DNA of 64,000 bases from Lindgomyces ingoldianus (lineage: Eukaryota; Ascomycota; Dothideomycetes; Pleosporales; Lindgomycetaceae): positions 2,144,637-2,208,636 of the forward strand of contig NW_022985162.1 in the NCBI RefSeq assembly GCF_010093535.1, read 5' to 3'. Each line of letters opens with the position of its first letter. The first letter of the stretch is position 1. The notes beneath the pieces were generated by a model that searched no databases, was not told the DNA's origin, and saw nothing but the letters and a program-made list of their open reading frames with translations. Position numbers and translations under genes: made by a program. Positions 23,664 to 34,777 of this stretch are shown piece by piece.

Positions 23664-24701
23664 CGGGGCCGGGGTATTTGAAGGAGAGAAGGCGCGCCGA
23701 CTGGTGGTGAAGGATCTTAGTCGATGGAAGCGAGGGCGGCTCAGTAGAGAGAATTGGGGGAATGATATTGGAGGTGACGGAGGCCGGCGTGAAAGCTGTC
23801 TCAGGGAAGGTGTGGTGGTGCAAATGGTGAAGGTGGTCGCAAAACTTCGTCGGCAGAAGGCGCCAAGCACATGGACCATTCAGAGACCGGCACACAGCCC
23901 CAGGTCGACTACCGGGCTGCAGGCGATGTTGACAGGCTCGCAGCTGCGCGATCGGGGACGGGTAAAAATGGCGGTGCGATGTCCTGTTTCTCCTCAATGC
24001 AAAAAAGTCGTTGCGGTCAGGGACCGGCAGGCATCAAGGGTTGGTGACCGAGCAGCGGGACCTGACAAGCACAAGCGATGCGCGAACCGCTGCCACACCT
24101 TGTGGCCACTTCACCAACCGCACTGAACCCCACGACGTCGTACACACCCTGAAATTTCTTCATTTGTGTCAGTCAAACCCTCTAAACTTGGTACGATGAT
24201 ATCATCGCGGGAAAGCAGCCTCATACCAAACCTTGGCAACCCAGCCTGGTGAGACTCAGGGCGAAGTACTGGCACCTGCAAAGGGACGTCCCCAGTTCAT
24301 TGACTGGGGATATATATTGCATTTATCGCCAAGGCAGTTTCATGTCCAGGTAGGTGAATGCTAAGGCACATTTTGTTCACCACATTTCACTCCTTCCATA
24401 CATCACGTGTCAATCACATCATTCCAGTAGTTGGAGCTGTGGATTCCGTTGTGTTGGCCCCGGACTTATCCCATCGAAGGAGGCCTCCGATTGATGCCTG
24501 CCATTCATAACCCTATGGCCTTGGAAAGAAGAAGGAAGTGAAAGCATAGCTCGGACGTCGCTAGAGCATTTCTAGACCTACGCGACGGGGCAAAGATAAT
24601 GACTCCAACCATTGCAAAGACAAACTTCTCCATCCATCTGTTGAGGAAATGTGCCCTCAACTCTAAGAGCAGCATTGCTAGTAGGCTTGGTCCTCTCAAA
24701 G
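23664..24701. other. Upstream of nma111, with possible N-terminal extension
   Basis: Positions 23664-23879 can code 72 extra in-frame residues of Nma111. The rest (23880-24701) shows no supported gene and holds the promoter and the 3' flank of the SANT-like gene. Confidence 0.45.
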
Positions 24702-25207
24702 CTACGTGTAGAGCACTCCATCCTTTTGATCCGCCTCGGCCTCGATCTCTGGCTCACCGTCAGTCGCATCATATCCTTCACTAGCCTCCTCGACAACCTT
24801 CGTCTTGCGTCCACGCTTCTTCGGTGAGCACTCCCCGTCTCCCTCGGCTTTCGTCTTGCGCTTACGCGGAGTAGACTTGGCCGTCTTTGGTGTACCGTCT
24901 GCGTCCCCCCTCTTCTTGGGAGTGGTCTTCGCAGCATCGTCGTCACCGGTGTTTGTAGATTGGCCGGACTTGATCTCGGCGATCTCATTTTTCATGCTAT
25001 CCTTCAGGCGGGCGACCATGATATGGCAAGCGGCCGCAGTGCGTCCGGGTGGAATTGGCGTGTCACGCCAGTTACCCTTATTTTCTAACAACACCAGGAC
25101 AACGGCCAGCTGTGCAAGTGTCAGTAAGTCTTTTTCAAGATCTGCAGCGAGGTGTATTCATTCACCTTCTCTTTCTCAGTCCAACCAGTCTTCTTTTCAT
25201 CAGCCAT
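24702..25207 (-). CDS. Small SANT/Myb-like basic protein
   Basis: Two exons (25166-25207, 24702-25109) give 149 residues. The N-terminal 60 residues, with GWTEKEK then LAVVLVLLENKGNWRD and PPGRTAAACHIMVARL, look like one Myb/SANT-type helical unit: spaced Trp residues and an ACHIM helix that would be the recognition helix. The second half is Lys/Arg/Thr-rich with TPKKRG, TPRKRK and SPKKRGRK motifs typical of nuclear targeting or AT-hook-like DNA contacts. The end is acidic. Such short proteins are common in filamentous ascomycetes and are mostly unstudied. A DNA-binding or chromatin role is inference. The 56-bp intron has a GTGAAT donor and a TTGCACAG acceptor. Confidence 0.68.
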
Positions 25208-25902
25208 GGCTTTCCGAGCTATGTGACTGTCAGTGAAGTGTCTTGCGAAGCGAGATGTGGATGCTTAACTCACTTGTTCAGCTTAGCGATGGGATACTGC
25301 ACTTGAGACAGGGGTTGTTGGCAACAGATGTTGATTCGAGCAAAGCCTGCTGATGTATTACGGCTGACGAAGATGATAGACTGAAGACAGGGTTGCAGTG
25401 AGTTGGTGGTGAGGAGATCAAAGAGGAGAGCTCGAATACAAACTGACGGAGTATGAGAGTAAGTGCGTTCTTTCACCACGATATCGTATGACTCAACTCA
25501 TACTTTCACTATCGAGATCCTTTTTGGTAGGAAGAGCGACTTCTTGTTGGCCACCTACAACCGCCAACCGTCCCCCCAGCAACCACGAATTCGTCTTCGC
25601 TCGCGCCCTCAAGACAGAATCTTTCTAAGAGTCTATCCTTGAAGCGAAGACTCAGAGCTGTCCGCCACTGTACTTACCATTCTAGCCACTCCATACCTAC
25701 CCAGCCAGCTAGGCTACTCCACCTCTAGTATCGTCCAACCTGTTACTGGATCGTACCGCTTGATCATAGAGTTCTCGGGGGACGCCGGTGAGAGGGTCTC
25801 GAGTTGTACGACTTCCTTTTCCCAGCTTAAGTGATGCATATTGCTTGTTGTCAAAGAAAATTCGAATCCTAACATCGAATAGACCCTGTTGCCCTTCCGC
25901 AA
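25208..25902. other. Intergenic between SANT-like and F-box-like genes
   Basis: Divergent promoter region of about 700 bp. The minus-strand open frames near 25709-25921 overlap the start of the plus-strand gene and have no known motif. Confidence 0.4.
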
Positions 25903-26460
25903 ATGATCGAGGCGAAGCCAAACTTAATGACCATACCGGCTGAGTTGCGATTGCAAATTCTTCGATGCCTTCTCCACGTCATATTCTACATCCTACTCTT
26001 CCCATCAGATAGTGGTACCCTCTCTCGCATCGAACGTATCAGCCAAAGGAAACCTCTATACCCCTCGATCCTCTTAGCTTGCAAGCAGCTCCATGATGAA
26101 GGTACTTTGATTCTTTACGGCGAGAACATTTTCATGCTCACCGTCAAGTACATCCCTTCTGTCCAGCGCAGACTGCCAACATACTGGCCATATATCCGCA
26201 TTGCCTTCATCTCTCTTCCAGAACTCAGTATGTCGGTGCTCAAACTTCCGCCTAGAATCCGCATTCTTAAGCTCTACCTGAACTACGGTCAGTCAAAGCT
26301 AGCGAGGCGGTGCTCAAATTCGGCTTCGGAGCAGGCTACGCAGGTTCTAGACAAGATTCGAGAGCTGAAGGATGGGGGTCTGAAGAAGATTGTGTTTGAC
26401 GAGGAATACTTCAATATGGGGAAGATGAAGGATGCGATGCTGGAGGCGCTTGAAATTTAA
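25903..26460 (+). CDS. F-box-type/2EXR-like hypothetical protein
   Basis: A single exon of 185 residues. The start (MTIPAELRLQILRCLLH) resembles the degenerate F-box of fungal proteins. LLACKQLHDEGTLILYGENIF is the phrase that usually follows it in that large family. The C-terminus is charged (DKIRELKDGGLKKIVFDEE). F-box proteins bring targets to SCF ubiquitin ligases, but many of these short fungal members are untested. The first ATG (25903) adds MIEAKPNL before a second in-frame ATG at 25927. The insertion HVIFYILLF between the F-box helix and the CKQ motif is longer and more hydrophobic than I would expect. The gene may be a fast-changing family member. Confidence 0.62.
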   Translation: MIEAKPNLMTIPAELRLQILRCLLHVIFYILLFPSDSGTLSRIERISQRKPLYPSILLACKQLHDEGTLILYGENIFMLTVKYIPSVQRRLPTYWPYIRIAFISLPELSMSVLKLPPRIRILKLYLNYGQSKLARRCSNSASEQATQVLDKIRELKDGGLKKIVFDEEYFNMGKMKDAMLEALEI

Positions 26461-27300
26461 ATGCTTCCGCTGGAGGATTCGTCTTAGTGTTGGTTTGATT
26501 GGGCCAACGCTGGATTTCAGGGCGTTGCTGTGGGCTCCAATGGAATTATACCTAACTAGCATGGCTTGTCTTAAGTTATCAATCCTATCAATGTTACACC
26601 ACCGCCAACTACACACCCTGCAATCCTTGTTGGATTATTCATTCTCCCGCAGCATACGCCATTCCCACCTTGTTATCTCACGGATTCAGTATACCCTGCA
26701 GCCTACAAGACAGATGGACCCCCTTCTTAGGCTGCTTACATGGCGAATATTCTGTTCGTCCAAAGTTTCGATTTCTCTCTTTTGCTTCCTAATTCGGGAT
26801 CTCCCCCCACCCGCCAGCCCCCTCCTCCCCACACAATGCCAAGGCAATATTGGCGTTGCGGAAATCTTCCTCCACACGGCAAGCAAAGCTTTTATCTAGT
26901 ACAGAATAGATTTTTAGGTTCTTAAAAAGAGAGTACATGCTGGGGAGGACTTCTTCAGCCTATCGGTTGAGAACGGAAGGCAAGCAGGCCAATAGTAGAT
27001 CTAGATAAGTCAGACTGTCCTCCCCGATCCCTTTCCACCCTCTTCCCTCCCTTCAACACCAACACAAAGGCTCCTAATTTCTGAAATGTTCGTTCACTCA
27101 TATTTCTATGCGCAGAATCACTTTAGACATACCTAAATTACTGATCAAATTTATACGAGCTGCGCTGCATGACTTATCAACCCTTGGCCCACGTAAGCAG
27201 GCCTGGTGAAAAAGAGGGCGCGCACGGACTCATGCACACACAGCCCTATATGATCCTTTCTTCAACGCCATGCCTTTTGATCTGATTATGAGGGCTGAGG
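26461..27300. other. Intergenic, upstream of homeobox gene
   Basis: No gene supported. It includes the 3' end of the F-box-like transcript and the promoter of the homeobox-C2H2 gene. C-rich tracts lie at about 26805-26835. Confidence 0.4.
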
Positions 27301-30125
27301 ATGATGGAGGCTTTTCCAGGCGATTATGAGCTCAGTGCCTTTTTCAACGACCTTCCCCATGAGGATCTAGGTTCGAGCTTTCCCGATTGGAATGCAACTT
27401 TTGCTCTAGATAACGACCCATTCAGCGCTGCAAATGGGTTTTGGCAGCCTGAGGAGACTACAGATGCGAGCTTGACGCTGTGAGTCCAGTTCCTAACGCA
27501 TGAGCCCGCTGCGTTTACCACTGCCACGGGCCTTAGCCTATCTGAAGCCGCTATTCCACATTTAGCTCTCATAATGCCTTATTTGGGCATATCGGATGAA
27601 TTCACTAACAATTTAGACCCCTAAGTAGTACAGTTGGAGACTCTTACCCAGTTTTTACTGATCCAGGTGCGCTCTTGGGTTTTCATGCCAACAATGTCTC
27701 GATTGCCAATTCAGAAATCCCCCCGATGGACCCGTTTTGGCCAGAATTTTCCAACCTATCTTCCGCGCGGGGGTCATATGAGTCGTTGCTCCCAATTAAC
27801 CCTCAGTTTTCCGAGTCCTCCCCCTTGGTCCCTCTCCCCTCCTCTGAGATAGCCCCAAACGCCCAAAGCCCCCTCAACGAAGATGGAGAGGGCAGCGAAA
27901 ATGGAAGAAAAAAGCGACGACGAATTCCACCAGACGCTAGAAGAGTGCTAGAAGAGTGCTTTGAGCGTCACCGGGAAGACCCCTACGTTCCGCAAGACGA
28001 AGCAAAGAACTTGGCCGCACGGACAGGCCTCTCGTTGAAACAAGTGAGGACATTCTTTGCTAATGCGAGGGCAAGAAAGCTACCACCTCCTTCTTCCCAC
28101 AATGTAAGCCATGGACAATTGCTCGTCCCTCGAAATCATGGGTCCAAGGAGGACTTGCCGACCAACACAAAGCAAAAGAGAAGAACATCTCAGACATCAT
28201 CAGGTGGAACACACAGTATGGACATCCCAGGATCCACGACTGGCAGCTCGCAGAAGGACCCTATGGAGCGATTCTTGTCTAGCTCTCCAGAAGACGAGGG
28301 AATCTCAGAGGATGCCGTGCAACGTGCAGCAGAGTCACTCAGCCCAACAAACTCATCATCTCCAAGCTTACGGAGACACCCAGGGGTTGCGGACACAATG
28401 TCAGTGTCGGACGCTACGTTCAGCAGCAGCTCTAGATCTAGCTCTTCACAAGCTAGCATCGACTCTACCAACAGCCGAGGACCTCGTCGTGGCCGAAAAA
28501 GACAAAGAGAGCACTCGATGAAGGATATCACAAACATTCTTCGTGAACCTTCCGACCCATACAAGATATATCAATGCACATTTTGCACGTCGGATTTCTC
28601 GCAGAAGTATGACTGGCGAAGGCATGAAGAGTCCGTACACTTCCCCCAGAAGGAATGGGTGTGCATCCCCGATGGGCCAACATACGATCTTGCCGAAGGC
28701 GGAATACGATGTGCATTTTGCGACGAGAATGAACCCAGCAACGATCACTTCGACCTCCATAACTGCGCTGCTTGTATCTCCGCTCCTCGCTTCCAGCAGA
28801 CTTTTACCCGAAAAGACAAGTTACAACAACATCTTGTCCAAGTGCATCGACTCGCCCAGTTTTCGAAAACGACACAATCATGGCATCGACCTATCGAACG
28901 CAAAATTACATTAGCTTGCGGTCTCTGCGGATCCGTTCTTGCAGACTGGCAGACCAGAGCAGACCATATAGCTTCACACTTCAGTGATGGTGTCGGAATG
29001 GATTTGTGGCTCTCGGATCCAGGAGGGATCATGCCCTACGCTCTTGTCGATGAGAATATCAAGCAACGATATGAGATAAAGGCAATAGAAGAAGGGAAAT
29101 TTCCGTGCGAACAATGTGTCGAACGTTTCGATCAACTCTGCCATTTCGTATTCCATGTCCGACAAACGCACAAGATCTATTCCGAGCAGCATAGGGCCAT
29201 CCTACATGATTCCACATCTCCATTGTACTGGCCCTTATCAAATCGCAACGGATTATTGGACCAAAGCAAGCGGAACTTTGGCTTGAAGCTCTTCCAGCAG
29301 AGGAACCCTGGTGTTGTGCCGCGACCCCGTGAGCCAACACCTACTGGCTTTCGTTCCCAGAGATTGAGAGGTGTGGGAACGGGCAGTATGAGCGCTTCCA
29401 CATCCCAGGGAGCCCCTGAACCTCATTCGTCTTCGTCCTTCGGAACTTCCCATAATATTCTGAGAATGTCAAGCCAAAGCCTATCACCAAACCCTCATTC
29501 GAATTGGTCGACTGGCCCGAAAATGTATCCAGGTAACATCCCACGACAGGCATGGGATATGTCCGTAGAACAACGCAAGAGGGTTCAAAGGGGCAGAACT
29601 CACCTCGTTAATGACTCCGATCAGCCCGAGCAGATTCCACCCGATCAGCAGCCTCCGACAACCCAAGGTTTGTCCCAATCGGAATTCAACGCTTTAAACG
29701 GCCTCTCACTTTCCCGTGCCATATTCCCACTTCGAAATCGTCCCTCTCGTCTATCCGCCACCCGTTCTTCTCTGGGCACGGTGCCAAATAGTGTTGGTCT
29801 CGACAGCCTTTCCCTACAAAGCCCCACAGAGGCCCCCCCACGCTCAAACTTACAACAAGATTCTCTCCTGAACGAAGGCTTAAGAATACCAAATGCGTTT
29901 ATGACAGGGACTCGAAACTATCCTGGAAACCTGGATTTATCATCTTTGTCCACCTCTACCACTACTATAGCGGCAATTACAACCGCAAGTTCGGTACAAG
30001 GACATTTACAAGAAGTTCTAGCGGCTGCGACACTAGGCCAGAACCCAAACGTTATGCATTTCACAAGCGACAGCGGTGTGAACGGGGAATTAGAGTCTGC
30101 CTGGGATCAATGGGGTTCGCTTTAG
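27301..30125 (+). CDS. Homeobox plus C2H2 zinc-finger transcription factor
   Basis: Two exons (27301-27479, 27617-30125) give 895 residues. A homeodomain lies at about residues 157-215: RKKRRRIPPDARRVLEECF, then GLSLKQVRTFFANARARKL. The recognition helix has the FFxNxRxR pattern, with Ala where many classes have Trp-Phe. After a Ser-rich linker, a C2H2 finger lies at about 380-401 (YQCTFCTSDFSQKYDWRRHE). Further Cys/His units follow: IRCAFCDENEPSNDHFDLH, then TFTRKDKLQQHLVQVH, LACGLCGSVLADW and FPCEQCVERFDQLCHFVFH. The N-terminus (LSAFFNDLPHEDLGSSFPDW) is acidic and aromatic, like an activation domain. Homeobox-C2H2 proteins are a known fungal class linked to development; the target is unknown. 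An in-frame Met at 27304 is an equal choice. Confidence 0.9.
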
Positions 30126-30897
30126 CGGGATACTGTTACAGCATGTTCCTACATACCATGGAACATAACTACGGCGGACTTGACCCATAAATCCCCTCGC
30201 TAGAACAAAGGGAGTTATTGAGATGACGCTGAAATCTGTTGCAAACCACATCAGATTAGATCCTTGGTATGCTCCGTTGTATGTGACAACATGCAGTAAA
30301 GCCAACCTTTCTGGCCATCAAGTTTTATCGGCCGCTAGAGTTAGAGAAGATGTCACCCGGGTCTTAAATGTCTTAGATCATTGTATATCCTTTGTAGTTG
30401 GCAGCGAACAACTAAAAGACAATTAGTGGAAACGGCCAAATGGAAGAGGCGGCATTTTCTTCGGTTTAGGGGAATCCAATGTATCGGGAGAGAGAACGTT
30501 CAAGGGTTATTCGGCCCGTTGGATTCCTATCAGCCTTCTGTCCGTGAGTTTACAAAACGTGAATTAAATAATGAGGTGAGATTGACCGATGCTTCACCGA
30601 CGCTAGAGTTTGACGGAGGTTTGCATGCGACTTCCGCTACAACTGTGCTTGTGCTATCGTTAAGTGAAAGAGAAGGCATACCAAGGTACCCAAGAGCAGA
30701 ATTCATCGATCAAGAATGCTATTGAGGACATATATACACACACATATATACATACAGTAGTGGCAGCATGTTCCACCCACAATATATTAATACAAACATG
30801 CACAATGCGAACCCAAGAATACACATAATAACGTCCAATTTGTAAGGGGCCCTCAGATGCTGAATTTTCCACCTTACCCCTTCAGACCTTCAGACCC
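30126..30897. other. Intergenic, convergent 3' ends
   Basis: Between the stop codons of the homeobox gene and the HAM1-like gene. No gene supported. An AT-rich stretch with a short CA/TA run is at about 30725-30760. Confidence 0.45.
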
Positions 30898-33173
30898 TCA
30901 CATCATCATAGCATGCAAATCAAAAACCTCGTTCCTCCAACCCCCCTCATCCCACTCATCGACTCTCTCCCCCGCCCTCTTTGCCTCGTCCTCCCAAAGC
31001 TTAACCACACTACCAGGCGCATACTTCCCTCTAAAAACGCCCTTCCCAGGCTCTGCAACCCCGACTCTCGTAAGCACATCCGGATCCTCCGCCGGTGTCA
31101 ACCTCGTTAGCACCGCCTTTAGAAACGTTCGCAGGTCATCTGGATCCGCGATCCTAGTTGCCCGCAAGCGTTCTCTGGCGAAGATTAGTTCGCGGTTTGC
31201 AGCGTGGATAGTGTCTGCGATTGCGGTTGCGAGTTGCTTTTCCATGACCTTACGGATGAGCGGGCGCAGGAAGGGCTTGAGGAGCCAGCCGATGATGGAG
31301 AATTTAGACTTGCGGAGGGTGTAGGTTAGTTTGTGGATGTGAACCCTGACGGCGCGGAGGGAGAGGATTTGTTCCTTGCGCTCTTTGGCGATATCGACGT
31401 CCAGGTGGATGTCGATGCCGCGTTCGTCGAGGTGGAATGATGCGATGCCTTCGTCAGCTAGACGGAGGAGGCCAGAGTGCGCGCGGAGTAGGAAGCCTAT
31501 TTCGTCGGCTCGCAGGGATAATCCGTCGATTTTTAGAGTTACGAGAGAGGTTATTTTAGACGTGGTGCGAAAGCGGGCTTTGCGGATTTCGAAATTGTTG
31601 TATGTCTCGGCGCGGAAACGGAAGGGGAGGAAGGATGTGTGGTTGATAGTTTTTCCGGGCTCGATGATAAGATTTTCGAGCAGGAGGTCGACTTCTGGAG
31701 TTGAGACTTCGAGGCGAGGGATGGGGATGTATTGAATAGCCTGGATTAAGAGCGGGACGAAGACGTTGATTGCGTCACTTACGAGCTCGTTGTTCGTATA
31801 ACTGTGTCTTGGTGAGAGAATGTTGACGATGCGTATAGAAGTCTTTATCAAATTTGCGACATCCTGATCTCGAGTCACTGATTCGAATGTCCTCTGCGCC
31901 TGCTCAAAGAGCTTGTCCACGTCTTCGCGCAGGGAGGAGTCGGTGCCAATTCCACGTGACTTCTTCCTAAGCTCCTGGAACTTTTCATCAGCATGGTCGA
32001 GAAAGCTGGGATCTGTCAGTAGTTTCTGGAGTGAGTTTCCGATTTCGTTCATCAAGCTTTCGAATTCTGGATCTTTTTTGGAGTGATCCATCACCTTGTG
32101 GAAGCACTCTTCAAGTTTCTTCCATTCTTCTCTTTCTCCGAACGAACTCAGCAGAGTCCAGAAGTTCTTCACTGCTCGGTCCATTGCTGGATTGGAGTCT
32201 ACGTCTTTCTGCGCGGCACCCATTGTGTCTTCTACGACGCGGGAATACGTCATGGCATACCGTTGGAGCAGAAGCGAAAGTGTGGAGACGGAGTCGGAGT
32301 AGTCCTTCTTCTTCTTCAAATTTGTGACGGCCTGCTTTAATCGATATAGCAACGAGCCCCCCTCTTCACCTGCAAGCTTGTCTACCAGACTATTTTCTGC
32401 CTCCTGCGCAACCTTTGCTGCACCCGAGCCAACAACCTTGGCGACCTCAATGACATCGCCATTCAGATTATCTGCGCTTGGAGGAGGACCCGAATCTGCA
32501 CCTGGTTCTTTAAGTGTCTTCTGCTCGGCACTTGAAGGCTCGATTGATTTTCCAGCTTCCTCGGCAACTTCGGACAGTGTGAAGGCCGTGTCTTTGAACA
32601 CTTCTCGGCCAATGACGTTGAGGTCGGAGAGGAATATGCGGAAGTCGGAATTGGTCAATAGCAGCGAACCCACTGTCTGCAAACTTCTGTAGGCTACGAT
32701 ATATCAGCGGGCTTGCATAAATAGTAAAGAAAAGACTATCAACACGTACCAGCTACTGCATCAGCCTTGGACTTCGCCCTGGACGCACGCTGGGCAATAT
32801 CGTCCACATCTACGGATATCTTCGACTTGGACAAGTACCAGACGAAGTCCTGGATCTGGTCACTATTGTTCTTATGTTGTAACAGGCTGATAAATTCGTG
32901 AAGCCACTGCTTGGTGTATTTTACAAGCAGCCGGCCCGAGTCGCTCAGGTCTGGATTATCAGGATTGAGCATGTCGGCGGATAGTAGGCTCCGCAAATTG
33001 ACAATCGCTTGCTCGTTGGATGGCATGAATCCCTTGGAAAGAGCCCGGAACATCTGATACGAGTGCAGCTTCTGATGAAGCCGTCTCTGCATTGTAGTAT
33101 CATCTTGATACTGAGGGAGCAGCGGGCGCTGGTCGTCGGCATGCGACTTACGCAGTCCGAAGCAAGAAGACAT
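30898..33173 (-). CDS. HAM1-like protein (HAM1_N/HAM1_C, possible lipid-binding fold)
   Basis: Two exons (32750-33173, 30898-32693) give 739 residues. The N-terminal part is helical and charged (QKLHSYQMFRALSKGFMPSN, then LLTNSDFRIFLSDL, a highly conserved phrase of this family). The C-terminal part has beta-rich repeats such as TLKIDGLSLRADEIGFLL and DERGIDIHLDVDIA, ending in a helix GWLLKPFLRPLIRK. This matches the fungal HAM1-like N- and C-terminal domains, whose C-terminal half has been compared with BPI/SMP lipid-binding modules; I rely on memory for this. The cell role is unclear; membrane lipid transfer is an inference. There is no signal peptide or transmembrane segment. A Pro/Ser/Asp linker sits near residues 190-220. 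Confidence 0.8.
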
Positions 33174-34777
33174 GTTGCCAGAGAGATAGAGAGAGTAGTG
33201 GTGAGAGAGGAGATATGGGGTTAAAGGCGCGGCCTACATAATCTAATTGTGTTCTCCGCACACGTCAAGCCCATGCTCAAAGTGACGAGCGGTGGATGTC
33301 AAGCGCCGACGTCATTGATGCAGCTAGGTCAATAGTTTCTCCCCTCCGTCCCCTCCACAGTCACGTGATTCTCCAACAAAACACCAAGACGACCAAGACT
33401 GCACCTCGAGGCCCTCAACGCTTCGGTGACTATTGTTGCGAGAGGACAAATGGCCTGTCGCCACCAGCAACTCCTTACGTGATCCCAATGCCGCCCAAAA
33501 CTTTCACTTTCACCGCTTGCCGCCTGAGTCCAATGAGTCGCGTGCCTCGCATTGCAAAGTTTCAGGCACAAACGGCCAGAGCGCTCCCCCATCGCCCACG
33601 CGGCGCCAGGCAATAATGGAAGCTCTCGAAGCTTTCCCCGCATCCGTCACGTCGGAGTCCTATCGATAGCCTTCTCCAGCAGGGTCCGGCGCGATCCGCT
33701 TTCATCCTTTAGCTGCAGACAGCACAGCATGGGTTCTTGCGGAGAACGGACTATCACTTCGCTTTCTCATCACTTGCTGCAATGAGACATACAGTAGTAC
33801 ATTTCCCCTTCAGCCGCGAGTGCTTCCGCAAAGTATGCACGAGTCAAAGAAAGAACCAGCCTCTTGGCTCGTCGCCAGGGTGTCCGTATCGTCGTCTCAC
33901 ACCGACAATCCGCAAATACTTCGGTCTTTGAATAGCGCCAGGGAGACGGTATTTGAGGTGATAGACGAGGCCAGTCGGTGTGAACATGGTGCAGCTATCC
34001 AATGCCTCCAGATCAGCGTCGTTGGCGCGCGCCAATAGCAATCAGGTGGATGTCTTCAGCTCCTCATCAACCCCCCATCACATTGATGAGTTGAGGCCAG
34101 AAAACTCCCCGTCGTCGAATCCGAGACAGATGCCGTAAGACCCGGTGCGAGCACAGATGTCTACGGCAAATTTGAAATTACAGAGCGATTTTAATATGTT
34201 TTTGTGTCTCTTAACGCCGTTGCTGACTCTTGCGAGGGGGAAAATCGCTCGAGGCCCGGATCCGTGCTCTATCGTGACATTCCCTTGCTGTCGAAGCCCA
34301 AGGAACTCACGCTTTGGCACGAACGAGTAGTGGGCGGCGGGCTTCTCCTCCTCAACACAACAGGTGCGGAGCCGTGGGGTGCAAAGAAGAGTCCGGCCCA
34401 TTGCCCGGTCTCCCCAGCTTTTGCCCGCCGTGAAAGGCGTGGCGGACGTGGACTTTCGTCGTGATCCAGGCCGCTATCGTTTTCGTTCTTCCGAGTCCTC
34501 CCGACGCCTGTGCGGGCGCCGCATCGTGGCGATCAGGCTTGCAGGCATCCCGCATCCCTGTGTAGTGTGCATAGGCTGGCTTGGGCACATGTGGGAATTT
34601 TTTTGTTACATGTCTGTTGCAGTCTGTTGTTCCGACGGCTCTCCTCCTAATTGCCTTTTCATGGACTCCGATAGGCTGCGCCATCCCTCATCCACGCCTC
34701 AGAACCTTCGGCCTTCCCTACTATTTCTTTTGCCATATGCCGCGGCCTTGTGCTTCATCCTCTCCCTTAGGGTGTCA
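33174..34777. promoter_or_regulatory. Divergent intergenic, HAM1-like gene / malic enzyme
   Basis: About 1.6 kb between two divergent starts. I see no supportable coding gene. The long plus-strand frame from 34364 is the upstream continuation of malic enzyme exon 1 and lacks motifs before 34778. Confidence 0.4.
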
